64,000 nt of DNA, from the NCBI RefSeq assembly GCF_001668675.1, contig NZ_LZKQ01000100.1, positions 44,939 through 108,938 of the forward strand. The letters run 5' to 3'. Below, one piece after another: positions 1 through 8,285 of this stretch. The translations under genes and the position numbers were made by a program. The notes under the pieces are model-generated. The model ran no database searches. It worked only from the letters and a program-made list of their open reading frames with translations, and was not told where the DNA came from. The stretch is from Mycobacterium asiaticum. GTDB taxonomy: Bacteria; Actinomycetota; Actinomycetes; Mycobacteriales; Mycobacteriaceae. How positions within the stretch are numbered: position 1 is the stretch's first letter; every line of letters starts with the position of its first letter.

Positions 1-914
1 CGGTGATCATCCGTCAAGCGTTGGCGCCGTTGCGACGGGTCGCCCAGACCGCGACCAAGGTGGTGGATCTGCCGTTGGACCGTGGTGAGGTCGAGCTGCC
101 GGTACGGGTGTCCGAACCCGATGCGAACCCCGCCACCGAGGTGGGCCAACTCGGTTCCGCGCTCAACCGCATGCTCGACCACATCGCGGCGGCGCTGTCG
201 ACGCGGCAGGCCAGCGAGACCCGGGTTCGCCAATTCGTCGCCGACGCCAGCCACGAACTGCGCACGCCGCTGGCCGCGATCCGCGGCTACACCGAGTTGG
301 CGCAGCGCATGGGCGACGACCGGGAAGCGGTGGCGCACGCGATGAGTCGGGTGGCGTCGGAGACCGAACGGATCACGCGTCTCGTCGAGGACCTGCTGCT
401 GTTGGCCCGGCTGGACTCCGGGCGACCCTTGGAACGCGAACCGGTGGACCTGTCCCGGTTGGCAGTGGATGCCGTCAGCGACGCACACATCGCCGGGCCG
501 GATCATCAGTGGGAACTCGACCTGCCGCCGGAACCGGTCATGGTCACCGGCGACGAGGCCCGTCTGCACCAAGTGGTGGCCAACCTGCTCGCCAACGCCC
601 GCATCCACACCGCGCCAGGCACCGTCGTCACCACTCGTCTCAGCGCCGCGCCAACGCACACGCTGCTGCAGGTGATCGACAACGGCCCCGGAATTCCGAA
701 GGACCAGCAGTCGGAGGTGTTCGAACGGTTCGCTCGTGGCGACACCTCGCGGTCCCGTAAGGGCGGCAGCACCGGACTGGGTCTGGCGATCGTCTCGGCC
801 GTCGTCAAGGCCCACAACGGAACGATCACCGTGAACAGCTCACCCGGACACACCGAATTCGCGGTCCGGCTGCCGAGCAATGGACGGCAGCCGGCCGCGT
901 CGTCGTCAGGTTAG
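1..914 (+). CDS. tcrY: Two-component sensor histidine kinase, TcrY-like, C-terminal part (5' end outside window)
   Basis: Membrane sensor kinase that autophosphorylates on histidine and passes phosphate to a partner response regulator. The visible 303 residues start with the end of a HAMP-like linker. A HisKA dimerisation domain follows, with the phospho-acceptor motif ASHELRTP (His about residue 84 of the fragment), then a HATPase domain with an N-box (NLLANARIH), a G1 box (DNGPGIP) and a G2 box (GSTGLGLAI). The transmembrane sensor part and the regulator gene lie upstream, outside the window. It ends 12 bp from the convergent lpqH gene. Assignment to TcrY rests on its place next to lpqH and the alkyl sulfatase, as at Rv3764c; kinase function is certain from the motifs. 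Confidence 0.88.
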   Translation, partial: VIIRQALAPLRRVAQTATKVVDLPLDRGEVELPVRVSEPDANPATEVGQLGSALNRMLDHIAAALSTRQASETRVRQFVADASHELRTPLAAIRGYTELAQRMGDDREAVAHAMSRVASETERITRLVEDLLLLARLDSGRPLEREPVDLSRLAVDAVSDAHIAGPDHQWELDLPPEPVMVTGDEARLHQVVANLLANARIHTAPGTVVTTRLSAAPTHTLLQVIDNGPGIPKDQQSEVFERFARGDTSRSRKGGSTGLGLAIVSAVVKAHNGTITVNSSPGHTEFAVRLPSNGRQPAASSSG

Positions 915-926
915 GACGTCAGCTTT

Positions 927-1397
927 CTAGGAGCAGGTGACGTCGATTTCGAACGGCTTGTTGACCGGTGACATCGGGTTGGCCGCGTCGATACCGGTGG
1001 CCGTTCCGGTGATCTTGTAAACGTTGCCGTTCTTGGTGGCTTCGGCTTTGCCCTGGCCGGTTCCGGCGGTGTAACCCAGCACTACGCCGTTGACGCTGCC
1101 GAGTCCCACGGACTTGACCTCCGGGGGATTGGCGTCGGTGAGCACCGCGGCGATGCCGGCCTCCTGCCCTCCGATCGCGATGTTGACGTTCCCGGCCGCC
1201 GTCGTGCATACGACGGACCCGGTGACGTGCTGGTCCTGCCCGTCGATGAGGACCTTTGTGCCAGAGGCGCTGCCGCCTCCGCTACTTGTCGCGCTTGCAG
1301 ACCCGCCGCCCGATTTCGGCTTGTCACTCGAACATCCGGAAAGACCCGCAACCAGAATGGCCGCTCCGGCTACCGCGACCGTCAGTCCACGCTTCAC
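927..1397 (-). CDS. lpqH: 19 kDa lipoprotein antigen LpqH
   Basis: Exported, acylated surface lipoprotein; in M. tuberculosis it is a TLR2 agonist and glycoprotein antigen. The 156-residue product has a short basic N-terminus ([11 protein letters not shown]), a hydrophobic core, and the lipobox LSGC where the Cys would be lipidated. A Gly/Ser-rich linker and a C-terminal beta domain follow, ending VTCS. The central segment [16 protein letters not shown] is characteristic of the family. The GTG start at 1397 is chosen because AAAGGA lies just upstream at 1404-1409 and because it gives a normal signal peptide; an in-frame start 10 codons earlier would place charged residues ahead of it. It is divergent from the alkyl sulfatase with about 136 bp between them. 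A paralogue sits at 58538-59023. Confidence 0.93.
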   Translation of the reverse strand: MKRGLTVAVAGAAILVAGLSGCSSDKPKSGGGSASATSSGGGSASGTKVLIDGQDQHVTGSVVCTTAAGNVNIAIGGQEAGIAAVLTDANPPEVKSVGLGSVNGVVLGYTAGTGQGKAEATKNGNVYKITGTATGIDAANPMSPVNKPFEIDVTCS

Positions 1398-1533
1398 CTG
1401 TGCTCCTTTGCCCGTAAACCGGCCCATCGTCTTTGAGGACCGCCCCGGCAGTATGCGCGGTAAGTGGATGAAATTCTAGATTCGGCGAAAAATTTGTTTT
1501 GCCTTTTCGAGGCTGCACGCTTTTGGCAAGGTA

Positions 1534-3414
1534 ATGCCGATGGAGCACAAGCCGCCCACCGCAGTCATCGAATCGGCACACCGCACGCACACGCTACCTC
1601 TGGACGACACAAGGGATTTCGACGACGCCGACCGTGGCTTCATCGCCGCTCTGTCGCCGTGCGTCATCAAGGCCGCCGACGGCCGGGTGGTGTGGGACAA
1701 CGACGCGTACTCCTTCCTCACCGGCCCCGCGCCGACCTCGGTCCACCCCAGCCTGTGGCGGCAGTCGACACTGGCCGCCAAACAGGGTCTGTACGAAGTG
1801 GTGCCGGGCATCTATCAGGTCCGTGGCTTCGACATCTCCAACATCAGCTTCATCGAGGGCGACACCGGGGTCATCGTCATTGATCCCCTGGTGTCCACCG
1901 AGGTGGCGCGCGCTGCGCTGGAGCTCTATCGCACGCATCGTGGCGGCGACCGGCCCGTGGTCGCCGTGATCTACACCCACAGCCATGTCGACCATTTCGG
2001 GGGCGTGCTGGGCGTGACGTCGCAAGCCGACGTCGACGCGGGCAAGGTCACGATCTTGGCGCCGGAGGGCTTTACCGCACATGCCGTGCAGGAGAACGTG
2101 TATGCGGGCCCGGCGATGCTGCGCCGCGCGACCTACATGTATGGCTCACAACTGGCGCGCGGCCCAAAGGAACAGGTGGGTTGCGGGTTGGGCCAGACGC
2201 CGTCCACCGGCGAGGTGGGGCTGATCGTCCCGACGGTGGACGTCCGGGTCACCGGGGAGGCGCACACCATCGACGGTGTCGAGATCGAATTCCAGATGGC
2301 GCCCGGCACCGAGGCGCCGGCCGAAATGCACTTCTACTTCCCGCAATTCCGCGCGTTGTGCATGGCCGAGAACGCCACGCACAACCTGCACAACCTGTTG
2401 ACGCTGCGCGGCGCGCTGGTACGTGACCCCCACGCCTGGGCGGGCTACCTGACCGAGGCCATCGACGCCTTCGCCAACCGCACCGACGTTGTGTTCGCCT
2501 CCCATCACTGGCCGACCTGGGGATACGAGCGCATCGTCGAATTCCTGTCGCTGCAGCGAGACCTGTATGCCTACCTGCATGATCAGACCTTGCGGTTGCT
2601 CAATCAGGGCTACACCGGCGTGGAGATCGCCGAGATGTTCCAGCTGCCACCGGCATTGGACCAGGCTTGGCATGCCCGCGGGTATTACGGATCGGTCAGC
2701 CACAACGTGAAGGCCGTCTACCAGCGCTACATGGGCTGGTTCGACGGAAATCCGGGCCGGCTGTGGCCGCACCCGCCAGAGTCGTTGGGGCCACGCTATG
2801 TCGAAGCGCTGGGCGGTCTGGACCGGGTGGTCGAGCTGGCCCGAACCGCGTTCGATGCGGGCGACTTTCGCTGGGCGGCGACGCTGCTCGACCACGCGAT
2901 GTTCACCGACCAGCATCATGCCGCGGCGCGGGAGTTGTACGCCGACACCTTGGAGCAACTGGGTTACGGCGCGGAGAACGCCACCTGGCGCAACTTCTTC
3001 ATGAGCGGCGCAACCGAACTGCGGGTGGGCAACTTCGGCACGGCAGGGCAGGTCACCTCACCGACCCTGCTGGCGCAGTTGACGCCCGAACAGGTCTTCG
3101 ACGGGTTGGCCATCAGGGTTAACGGACCCGGCAGCTGGGACCTGGACATCGCCATCGACGTCACGTTCGACGACGTCGGCACTAACTACCGGCTGACGCT
3201 GCGCAACGGTGTACTGGTGCACCGCAAGACGGCCGCCGACCCCGCTACCGCGACCGTTACGGTCAAGCTGGCCAACAAAATTCGGCTGTTGCTCGTCGCG
3301 ATCGGTGACTTCACGTCGCCGGGGCTCGAGTTGTCCGGTGACCAGGCGGCACTGCAGTCGTTGTTGGCGGTGCTCGAACAGCCGGATGCCAACTTCAACA
3401 TCGTCACCCCCTGA
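1534..3414 (+). CDS. Alkyl/aryl sulfatase, metallo-beta-lactamase fold (SdsA-like)
   Basis: Zn-dependent type III alkyl sulfatase that releases sulfate from primary or secondary alkyl sulfate esters; equivalent to Rv3762c by position and full length (626 aa). The metallo-beta-lactamase domain occupies roughly the first 350 residues and carries the complete Zn motif THSHVDH (His149, His151, Asp153, His154) and ENATHNLHN, which is typical of alkyl sulfatases. An alkyl-sulfatase dimerisation region (VYQRYMGWFDGNP) follows, then a C-terminal SCP2-like lipid-binding domain of about 120 residues. No signal peptide is seen. The start ATG has a weak AAGG upstream; a second ATG two codons later is possible. 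A convergent hairpin at 3441-3498 closes the transcript. Confidence 0.9.
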   Translation: MPMEHKPPTAVIESAHRTHTLPLDDTRDFDDADRGFIAALSPCVIKAADGRVVWDNDAYSFLTGPAPTSVHPSLWRQSTLAAKQGLYEVVPGIYQVRGFDISNISFIEGDTGVIVIDPLVSTEVARAALELYRTHRGGDRPVVAVIYTHSHVDHFGGVLGVTSQADVDAGKVTILAPEGFTAHAVQENVYAGPAMLRRATYMYGSQLARGPKEQVGCGLGQTPSTGEVGLIVPTVDVRVTGEAHTIDGVEIEFQMAPGTEAPAEMHFYFPQFRALCMAENATHNLHNLLTLRGALVRDPHAWAGYLTEAIDAFANRTDVVFASHHWPTWGYERIVEFLSLQRDLYAYLHDQTLRLLNQGYTGVEIAEMFQLPPALDQAWHARGYYGSVSHNVKAVYQRYMGWFDGNPGRLWPHPPESLGPRYVEALGGLDRVVELARTAFDAGDFRWAATLLDHAMFTDQHHAAARELYADTLEQLGYGAENATWRNFFMSGATELRVGNFGTAGQVTSPTLLAQLTPEQVFDGLAIRVNGPGSWDLDIAIDVTFDDVGTNYRLTLRNGVLVHRKTAADPATATVTVKLANKIRLLLVAIGDFTSPGLELSGDQAALQSLLAVLEQPDANFNIVTP

Positions 3415-3440
3415 ATCAATGGGGGGCGCCTTTCCCTGCG

Positions 3441-3498
3441 CGAGCAGACGCTAAAGCCCCCAAAATGGGCCCCAAAAGGGTACTTCCGCGTCTGCTCG
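3441..3498. terminator. Inverted repeat between convergent genes, probable bidirectional terminator
   Basis: CGAGCAGACGC at 3441-3451 is perfectly complementary to GCGTCTGCTCG at 3488-3498. The 36-bp loop itself contains C-runs and G-runs (gccccc, ggcccc, aaaaggg) that could extend the pairing. It fills the gap between the convergent sulfatase and oxidoreductase genes. From memory, similar GAGCAGACGC/GCGTCTGCTC elements recur between mycobacterial genes, but I could not check copy number. Confidence 0.6.
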
Positions 3499-3504
3499 GC
3501 ACAG

Positions 3505-4473
3505 TTAGGTGACGTCGATGATCACCTTGCCCAGCACTTTGCGGTCGGCGACATAGCGCAGGGCCGCGGCGGTCTCGGCCAACGGAAACCGTGCGCCGAT
3601 GTACGGGCGGATCTTGCCGTCGGCGAACAGCTGCGACAGCTCAGCGATATCGCGAGTGCACTCCTCGGGATAGTCGTCCAAAAAGGTGCGGATCTCCATG
3701 CCTCGGATGGTGACGTCCTTGAGCATCACCAGGTTGAGCGGGATCGCCGGAATCGTGCCCGCCGCATAGCCCAGGGTGACGAAGGTGCCCCCGCGTGCCA
3801 GGCCGCGCAGCGCCGGCTCCGCGTAAGGCCCGCCGACCGGGTCGAGCACGACGCGCGCGGCGTCTCCGGTGAGTTCGCGGATGCGAAGCTTCAGATCCTC
3901 GTTGTCGTAGTCGACGGTGGCCTGCGCCCCACGCTCGCGGCACAACTGCAGCTTCTCCGGGCTGGACGCGGCAGCCAGCACCCGTGCTCCCATGACCACC
4001 GCCAGATCCACCGCGGCCAGGCCGACTCCGCCGGCGGCGCCGAGGACCACCACCCAATCACCCTCTGTCACTCGGGCTACCGACCGCAGCGCGTGGTAAG
4101 CGGTGCGGTAGGTGACCCCGAAGGCCGCCGCCGAACCGAAGTCGACGCCGTCGGGAACGGTCTGCGCCATGGTCGCGTCCAGCAGTGCCAGCTCGGCGAA
4201 GGCCCCGAACGTGGTACCGAAGACCCGTTGGCCCGGCTGCAACGAGGCGCCCTCGCCGACCGCCACCACCTCACCGGCGATCTCGTTGCCCGGAGTGAAC
4301 GGCGGCGGGATCCGCACCTGGTACTTGCCCGCGACGAACAGCACATCGGGAAAGTTGACCGCCGCGGCGTGCACCCGCACCAACGCCTGACCCGGCGCCG
4401 GCACCGGATCGGCGACCTCGGTCAAAACCAGGTCCTCCGGCGGGCCGTAGGCATTGCACACGATCGCGCGCAT
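3505..4473 (-). CDS. NADPH:quinone oxidoreductase-like MDR-family protein
   Basis: Zinc-free medium-chain dehydrogenase/reductase of 322 aa that reduces quinones or enoyl-type substrates with NADPH. Residues 1-120 form the GroES-like domain (MRAIVCNAYG, then PVPAPGQALVRVHAAAVNFPD). The Rossmann domain follows with VLGAAGGVGLAAVDLA. The cysteines that would bind structural or catalytic zinc in alcohol dehydrogenases are absent. The start ATG at 4473 overlaps the TGA of the TetR gene by one base (TGATG), so translation is probably coupled. It is the last gene of the operon beginning with the kinase at 8202. An in-frame upstream start would run through the TetR gene and was rejected. Confidence 0.85.
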   Translation of the reverse strand: MRAIVCNAYGPPEDLVLTEVADPVPAPGQALVRVHAAAVNFPDVLFVAGKYQVRIPPPFTPGNEIAGEVVAVGEGASLQPGQRVFGTTFGAFAELALLDATMAQTVPDGVDFGSAAAFGVTYRTAYHALRSVARVTEGDWVVVLGAAGGVGLAAVDLAVVMGARVLAAASSPEKLQLCRERGAQATVDYDNEDLKLRIRELTGDAARVVLDPVGGPYAEPALRGLARGGTFVTLGYAAGTIPAIPLNLVMLKDVTIRGMEIRTFLDDYPEECTRDIAELSQLFADGKIRPYIGARFPLAETAAALRYVADRKVLGKVIIDVT

Positions 4474-5075
4474 CAATCGACTCCCAGTCCGCGCAGACAG
4501 AACTGCGCTAGATGTTCGATGTCCGTTGAGCCGGGCCGGTCGGCCGAGCCCATATACCGTCGCATCATCGCAATCGTGCACCCGTAGACCGCGTTGACAT
4601 CTCGATGGACGTCCGAGCTGCCCAGTGCGGTGACCGGCTCGACCAGCAGGTCACGCAGTGGCCGCAACATCTCCTGGTCCGCGACGGGGCCATTCGACAT
4701 TTGCCGGGCGGCGGCACTGCTCATGCTGCTCAGCTGCGGGTCGGCAACCTGTGCCACGGTGCCCTCGATCCAGCACGCGACCTTGTCTCGGGGACGTTGG
4801 TGCTTGGCCATCTGATGCTGCAGGTAGGACACCACGATCGCGACGCCGCGCTCCATCACCGCCAGGATGAGCTCGTCCTTCCCGGCGAAATACCGGTAGA
4901 ACGCCTTGTTCGACGACCCGGCCTCGGCGACGATGTCGCTGACCCGCGGCGGCTCGGGCGCCACCCGCTCCATGACGCGGACCGCCGCGGCCAGGATGCG
5001 TTCCACCTCCTCGGTGGCCTCGCGCTGCCGATCGTCGAGCGCGCGCTCGCCGGCCGCGGTGACCCGATCGCTCAC
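4473..5075 (-). CDS. TetR-family transcriptional regulator
   Basis: 200-aa repressor. The N-terminal helix-turn-helix lies at about residues 40-65 (SDIVAEAGSSNKAFYRYFAGKDEL), and a helical ligand-binding domain follows. It sits inside the lipid-type catabolic operon: its GTG start overlaps the stop of the acyl-CoA dehydrogenase (GTGA), and its stop overlaps the oxidoreductase start. That placement suggests feedback control by an acyl-CoA or a related intermediate, probably through the 17-bp inverted repeat at 8225-8241. Ligand and operator are inferred, not shown. Confidence 0.88.
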   Translation of the reverse strand: MSDRVTAAGERALDDRQREATEEVERILAAAVRVMERVAPEPPRVSDIVAEAGSSNKAFYRYFAGKDELILAVMERGVAIVVSYLQHQMAKHQRPRDKVACWIEGTVAQVADPQLSSMSSAAARQMSNGPVADQEMLRPLRDLLVEPVTALGSSDVHRDVNAVYGCTIAMMRRYMGSADRPGSTDIEHLAQFCLRGLGVD

Positions 5076-6379
5076 GGTGAATCCGGCAGTGCCGGAACGC
5101 GATCGATCAGGTCGCCGTACTTTGCGCGGGCCGCCTCGCGGCGGACGTCCAGCATCTCACTGGGCCATTCACCCTCCTCGGCCTCGTAGCCCTTGAGCAG
5201 CATGCGGGCCAGGTTGACCTTGTGCGCCTCGGTCGGCCCGTCGGCCAGCCCGAGCGCGATGCCGCCGAGCAGCATGTTCACCAACGGCAGCTGGTCACTG
5301 AGCCCGAGCGCACCGTGCACCTGAATCGCCCGAATCGCAATGGATTTGAGCACCTGCGAGGCCAGGATCTTACAGACGCCGATCTCGGCGCGAGCCGCGC
5401 GGTCGTCACCGGTGTCGATCAGCCAAGCGGCGTGCAGGACGGTCAACCGGAACGGTGTCAGCTCGGTGTAGGAGTCGGCGATGAACTCCTGCACAAGCTG
5501 CTTGTCGGCCAACGAACTACCTTGGGTGAAACGGCTTTTTGCACGGCGAGCCATCATCTCGACGGCGCGCTGGGCCAACCCGATCGAGCGCATCGCATGA
5601 TGCAACCGGCCGCCGGCCAGCCGTGTCTGCAGGATCAGGAAGCCCTGGCCGGGCTTGCCCAGCAACGCGTCCGCACCCACCCGCACGTCGTCGTAGCGGA
5701 CCAAGGCGTGTCCCGGTTCATGGGGATCCGATCCGACCAAGTGGTGATTGGCCTCGATGGTGAGGCCCGGTGTGCCGGCCGGAATCAAAAATGTGGAGGC
5801 GCCGTAGTGAACCGGTACGTCGGGATCGGTGATCGCGACGACGATAAAGAACGAGGCGACGGATGCGTTGGAGGAGAAGAACTTCCGCCCGGTGATCACC
5901 CAGTCGTCCCCGTCCTTTACCGCGCGGGTGTTGAAGACGCGCGGATCGGCGCCGCCCTGGGGTTCGGTCATCGAGAAACAGGAGAAGATCTCGCCGGACA
6001 ACAGACCGGCCAGGTAGCGGTCCTTTTGCTCCTGGGTGCCGAAGCGGGCCAGGATCTCCGCGTTGCCGGTGTCGGGCGCCTGGGTTCCGAATACGATTGG
6101 CGCCCAGGGGCTGCGGCCCAAGATCTCGTTGATCAGCGTCAACTTCACCGCGCCAAAGCCCTGCCCGCCGAGTTCGGGGCCCAGATGCGGCGCCCACAAG
6201 CCCTGGTCACGGACCTGCTGCTTGAGCGGATCGACGATCTTTCGCCGCTCTTCGTTCAGCGGCAGGAACTCGCAGCCCGGGAACAGCACCTCAAGTGGCT
6301 CGACCTCCTCGCGGACGAAGTCACGGACCCACTGCAATTTCTTCTCGAACTCGGGATCGGTGGAAAAGTCCCATGCCAT
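5072..6379 (-). CDS. Acyl-CoA dehydrogenase family protein (ACAD10/11 type)
   Basis: FAD-dependent acyl-CoA dehydrogenase-fold enzyme of 435 aa. The N-terminal helical domain begins MAWDFSTDPEFEKK. The middle beta domain has CFSMTEPQGGADP and WVITGRKFFSSNA, which form the flavin and substrate pocket. The C-terminal helical domain contains IQVHGALGLSD, the usual FAD-contacting segment. ATG 6379 is preceded by AGGAG; a longer frame upstream lacks conserved sequence and overlaps the SDR gene. Sequence style and the neighbouring APH-type kinase resemble ACAD10/11-type enzymes that process hydroxyacyl-CoAs by phosphorylation and elimination. That specific role is inference from neighbourhood; a simple beta-oxidation role is the alternative. 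Confidence 0.88.
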   Translation of the reverse strand: MAWDFSTDPEFEKKLQWVRDFVREEVEPLEVLFPGCEFLPLNEERRKIVDPLKQQVRDQGLWAPHLGPELGGQGFGAVKLTLINEILGRSPWAPIVFGTQAPDTGNAEILARFGTQEQKDRYLAGLLSGEIFSCFSMTEPQGGADPRVFNTRAVKDGDDWVITGRKFFSSNASVASFFIVVAITDPDVPVHYGASTFLIPAGTPGLTIEANHHLVGSDPHEPGHALVRYDDVRVGADALLGKPGQGFLILQTRLAGGRLHHAMRSIGLAQRAVEMMARRAKSRFTQGSSLADKQLVQEFIADSYTELTPFRLTVLHAAWLIDTGDDRAARAEIGVCKILASQVLKSIAIRAIQVHGALGLSDQLPLVNMLLGGIALGLADGPTEAHKVNLARMLLKGYEAEEGEWPSEMLDVRREAARAKYGDLIDRVPALPDSP

Positions 6380-6410
6380 CGGATGCTCCTGTCTTCTACG
6401 ACTGCCAAGG

Positions 6411-7175
6411 TCAGGGAATGCCGCCGTCGGCCCGCACGATGGAGCCGGTTGTGAAACTGGACGCATCAGAGGCCAGGAATAGTGCAGCGCCGACGATTTC
6501 GGGTGGGTTACCGGCACGCTTCAGCGACAGATGCCCGAACATCTGGTCACCGCGCTCGTCGAGATTCCACGCCTTGCTGACATCGGTCAGGAACGGTCCG
6601 GCCATCAGCGTGTTGACCCGCACCGTCGGACCGAAGGCGCGCGCGAAGCCCTCGGTCATCGCGTTGAGCCCGGCCTTGGCCGCCGCATAGGGCACGATGT
6701 CGGGGCTCGGGCGCAGCGACCCCGCGGAACTCACATTAATGATCGAACCGCGCCCCGCCGCCACCATCCGTTCGCCTACTAACGCCGAAAGACGAAACGG
6801 ACCTTTGAGATTCAGGTTGAACACCGAGTCGTAAAGCTTCTCGGTGACGTCGGACAACTTGCCGTAGAGCGGGGACATGCCGGCATTGTTGATCAGGGTG
6901 TCGACCTTGCCGAACCGGTCGTACGTCGCCTCGACCAAACCGTCGAGCTGGTCCCAGCGCCCCACATGCACCTGGTAAGGCATTGCGGCGCGCCCGGTTT
7001 CGGACTCGATCTCCCTGGCGACCGCCACACAACTGTCCATGTTGCGGCTGGCGATCACCACGTCGGCCCCGCAGCGCGCCACTCCGAGCGCCATCTCCCG
7101 GCCCAGCCCGCGGCTGCCGCCGGTGATCAGGACCACCTGGTCGGTGAGGTCGAAAAGCTGGTCGGCATAACCCAT
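6411..7175 (-). CDS. SDR-family oxidoreductase
   Basis: Classical short-chain dehydrogenase of 254 aa, NAD(P)-dependent. The cofactor motif is TGGSRGLG near residue 18, NNAG lies at about 92-95, and the catalytic Ser and YAAAK motif are at about 150-167 (INVSSAGSLRPS, then PYAAAKAGL). It starts one base after the stop of the kinase gene and ends 31 bp before the acyl-CoA dehydrogenase, so it belongs to the same operon. A role in oxidising or reducing a hydroxy/keto acyl intermediate fits; the substrate is unknown. Confidence 0.88.
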   Translation of the reverse strand: MGYADQLFDLTDQVVLITGGSRGLGREMALGVARCGADVVIASRNMDSCVAVAREIESETGRAAMPYQVHVGRWDQLDGLVEATYDRFGKVDTLINNAGMSPLYGKLSDVTEKLYDSVFNLNLKGPFRLSALVGERMVAAGRGSIINVSSAGSLRPSPDIVPYAAAKAGLNAMTEGFARAFGPTVRVNTLMAGPFLTDVSKAWNLDERGDQMFGHLSLKRAGNPPEIVGAALFLASDASSFTTGSIVRADGGIP

Positions 7176-7176
7176 G

Positions 7177-8202
7177 TCAGCGCACCCCCGCCGTCCGGGA
7201 CAGTTCGGCGGCCGTCGCTATCAGCTGCAGGATCATCGGTCCGAACGCCCCGGTGATCTTGGGATCGACTTTTCCGGTCCGCACTCCGGCCGCATACGTT
7301 TTTTCCAACACGATGCCCAGCTTCCAATTCGCCAACACCAGGTAGTAATCGATGTTCTCGGTGGACAATCCGCTGATCGACTCGTAGTGATCGAGCAATT
7401 CACTGCGTTTCGGCATCCCGGCCATATCGAGGTAGAACCCCTCGGCGCGGGGCTCTTCGCCGTCGTAACCCAGCAGCGCCCAGGCCAAGTCGAGTAACGG
7501 GTCACCGACGGTGGTCATCTCCCAGTCCACGATGGCGGCCAGCCGGGCAGACTTCCCATGCTCGAACATCACATTGGCGAACTGGTAGTCGCCGTGCATG
7601 ATGCCGGGGGTGTAGTGCGCAGGACGGTTGCGGCGCAGCCAGTCCGACGCGGTGTCCAGGCCGGGCAGCTCCCGCACCTTATAGGAGGCCAGGAAGTTCA
7701 GCCAGCGGTCCACCTGCCGGTCATGGAAGCCCTCGGGGCGCCCGAAGCCTTCGAGGCCCTGCGCGCGCCAGTCCACCCGGCCGAGTTTCGCGGCACCCTC
7801 TACCAGCTGGAAAGCCAGCCCGCGCCGCGCCTGCAGGTCGGTGGCGAACGGTGCTCGCCAGCCGCCGTCCATCGGGCTCCAACCGTCGATCGCGCGCATG
7901 ACGTAGAACGGCAGCCCCAACACCGACCCGGCTTCGTCGGCCGCGATCAGCTCCGCATGCGGAACGTCGGTCCCGCGCAGCGCCCGCACCAACCGGATCT
8001 CGCGCAGCAACCCGTCGATCCGGGCCGCATCGGCGCGCGGGCCCGGCATCCGCAGCACCATCCGCTCGGGTCCGCGACGCACAAGGTACAAAGTGTTCTG
8101 CGAGCCACCGCTGAGCGGATCCAGTACCGGTTCCTCGCCCTGCCCCGGCGCGTCATTGGCGTCCAGCCAGCGCCCCAACACATCCCCGGCGATCGCCACC
8201 AT
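7177..8202 (-). CDS. APH/ChoK-like phosphotransferase (ACAD10/11 kinase-domain type)
   Basis: Protein-kinase-like small-molecule kinase of 341 aa, related to aminoglycoside phosphotransferases and to the kinase domain fused to ACAD10/11 in animals. A nucleotide-loop region (LSGGSQNTLYLVRRG) lies near the N-terminus. The catalytic motif HGDYQFANVMF and the metal-binding motif IVDWEMTTVGDPLLDL lie in the C-terminal lobe. The ATG at 8202 (GTG two codons earlier also possible) follows the operator-like repeat at 8225-8241; a much longer upstream frame is low-complexity and overlaps the divergent phosphatase. It heads the operon kinase-SDR-dehydrogenase-TetR-oxidoreductase. Antibiotic resistance is unlikely given the context. 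Confidence 0.85.
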   Translation of the reverse strand: MVAIAGDVLGRWLDANDAPGQGEEPVLDPLSGGSQNTLYLVRRGPERMVLRMPGPRADAARIDGLLREIRLVRALRGTDVPHAELIAADEAGSVLGLPFYVMRAIDGWSPMDGGWRAPFATDLQARRGLAFQLVEGAAKLGRVDWRAQGLEGFGRPEGFHDRQVDRWLNFLASYKVRELPGLDTASDWLRRNRPAHYTPGIMHGDYQFANVMFEHGKSARLAAIVDWEMTTVGDPLLDLAWALLGYDGEEPRAEGFYLDMAGMPKRSELLDHYESISGLSTENIDYYLVLANWKLGIVLEKTYAAGVRTGKVDPKITGAFGPMILQLIATAAELSRTAGVR

Positions 8203-8224
8203 CCGCACGCCCCAATCTCCGCTG

Positions 8225-8241
8225 GGAGAATAGCATTCTCC
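8225..8241. promoter_or_regulatory. 17-bp inverted repeat, candidate TetR operator
   Basis: GGAGAAT-AGC-ATTCTCC is a perfect 7-bp inverted repeat with a 3-bp spacer. It lies in the 83-bp divergent gap between the kinase operon (start 8202) and the histidine phosphatase (start 8286). Size, symmetry and location fit a TetR-type operator, most simply for the TetR encoded inside the operon. Confidence 0.5.
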
Positions 8242-8285
8242 GCCGCCGGAGCGACCGGTGGATCCGCTCGTGCGAGGCTTGCCGC

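Noticed and set aside
5222..6454. 410-codon plus-strand open frame
   Set aside because: It lies opposite the acyl-CoA dehydrogenase with clear domain motifs; its translation has no recognisable fold.
7177..8202. Aminoglycoside resistance gene
   Set aside because: The APH-type kinase fold is shared, but the operon with acyl-CoA dehydrogenase and SDR points to metabolism.
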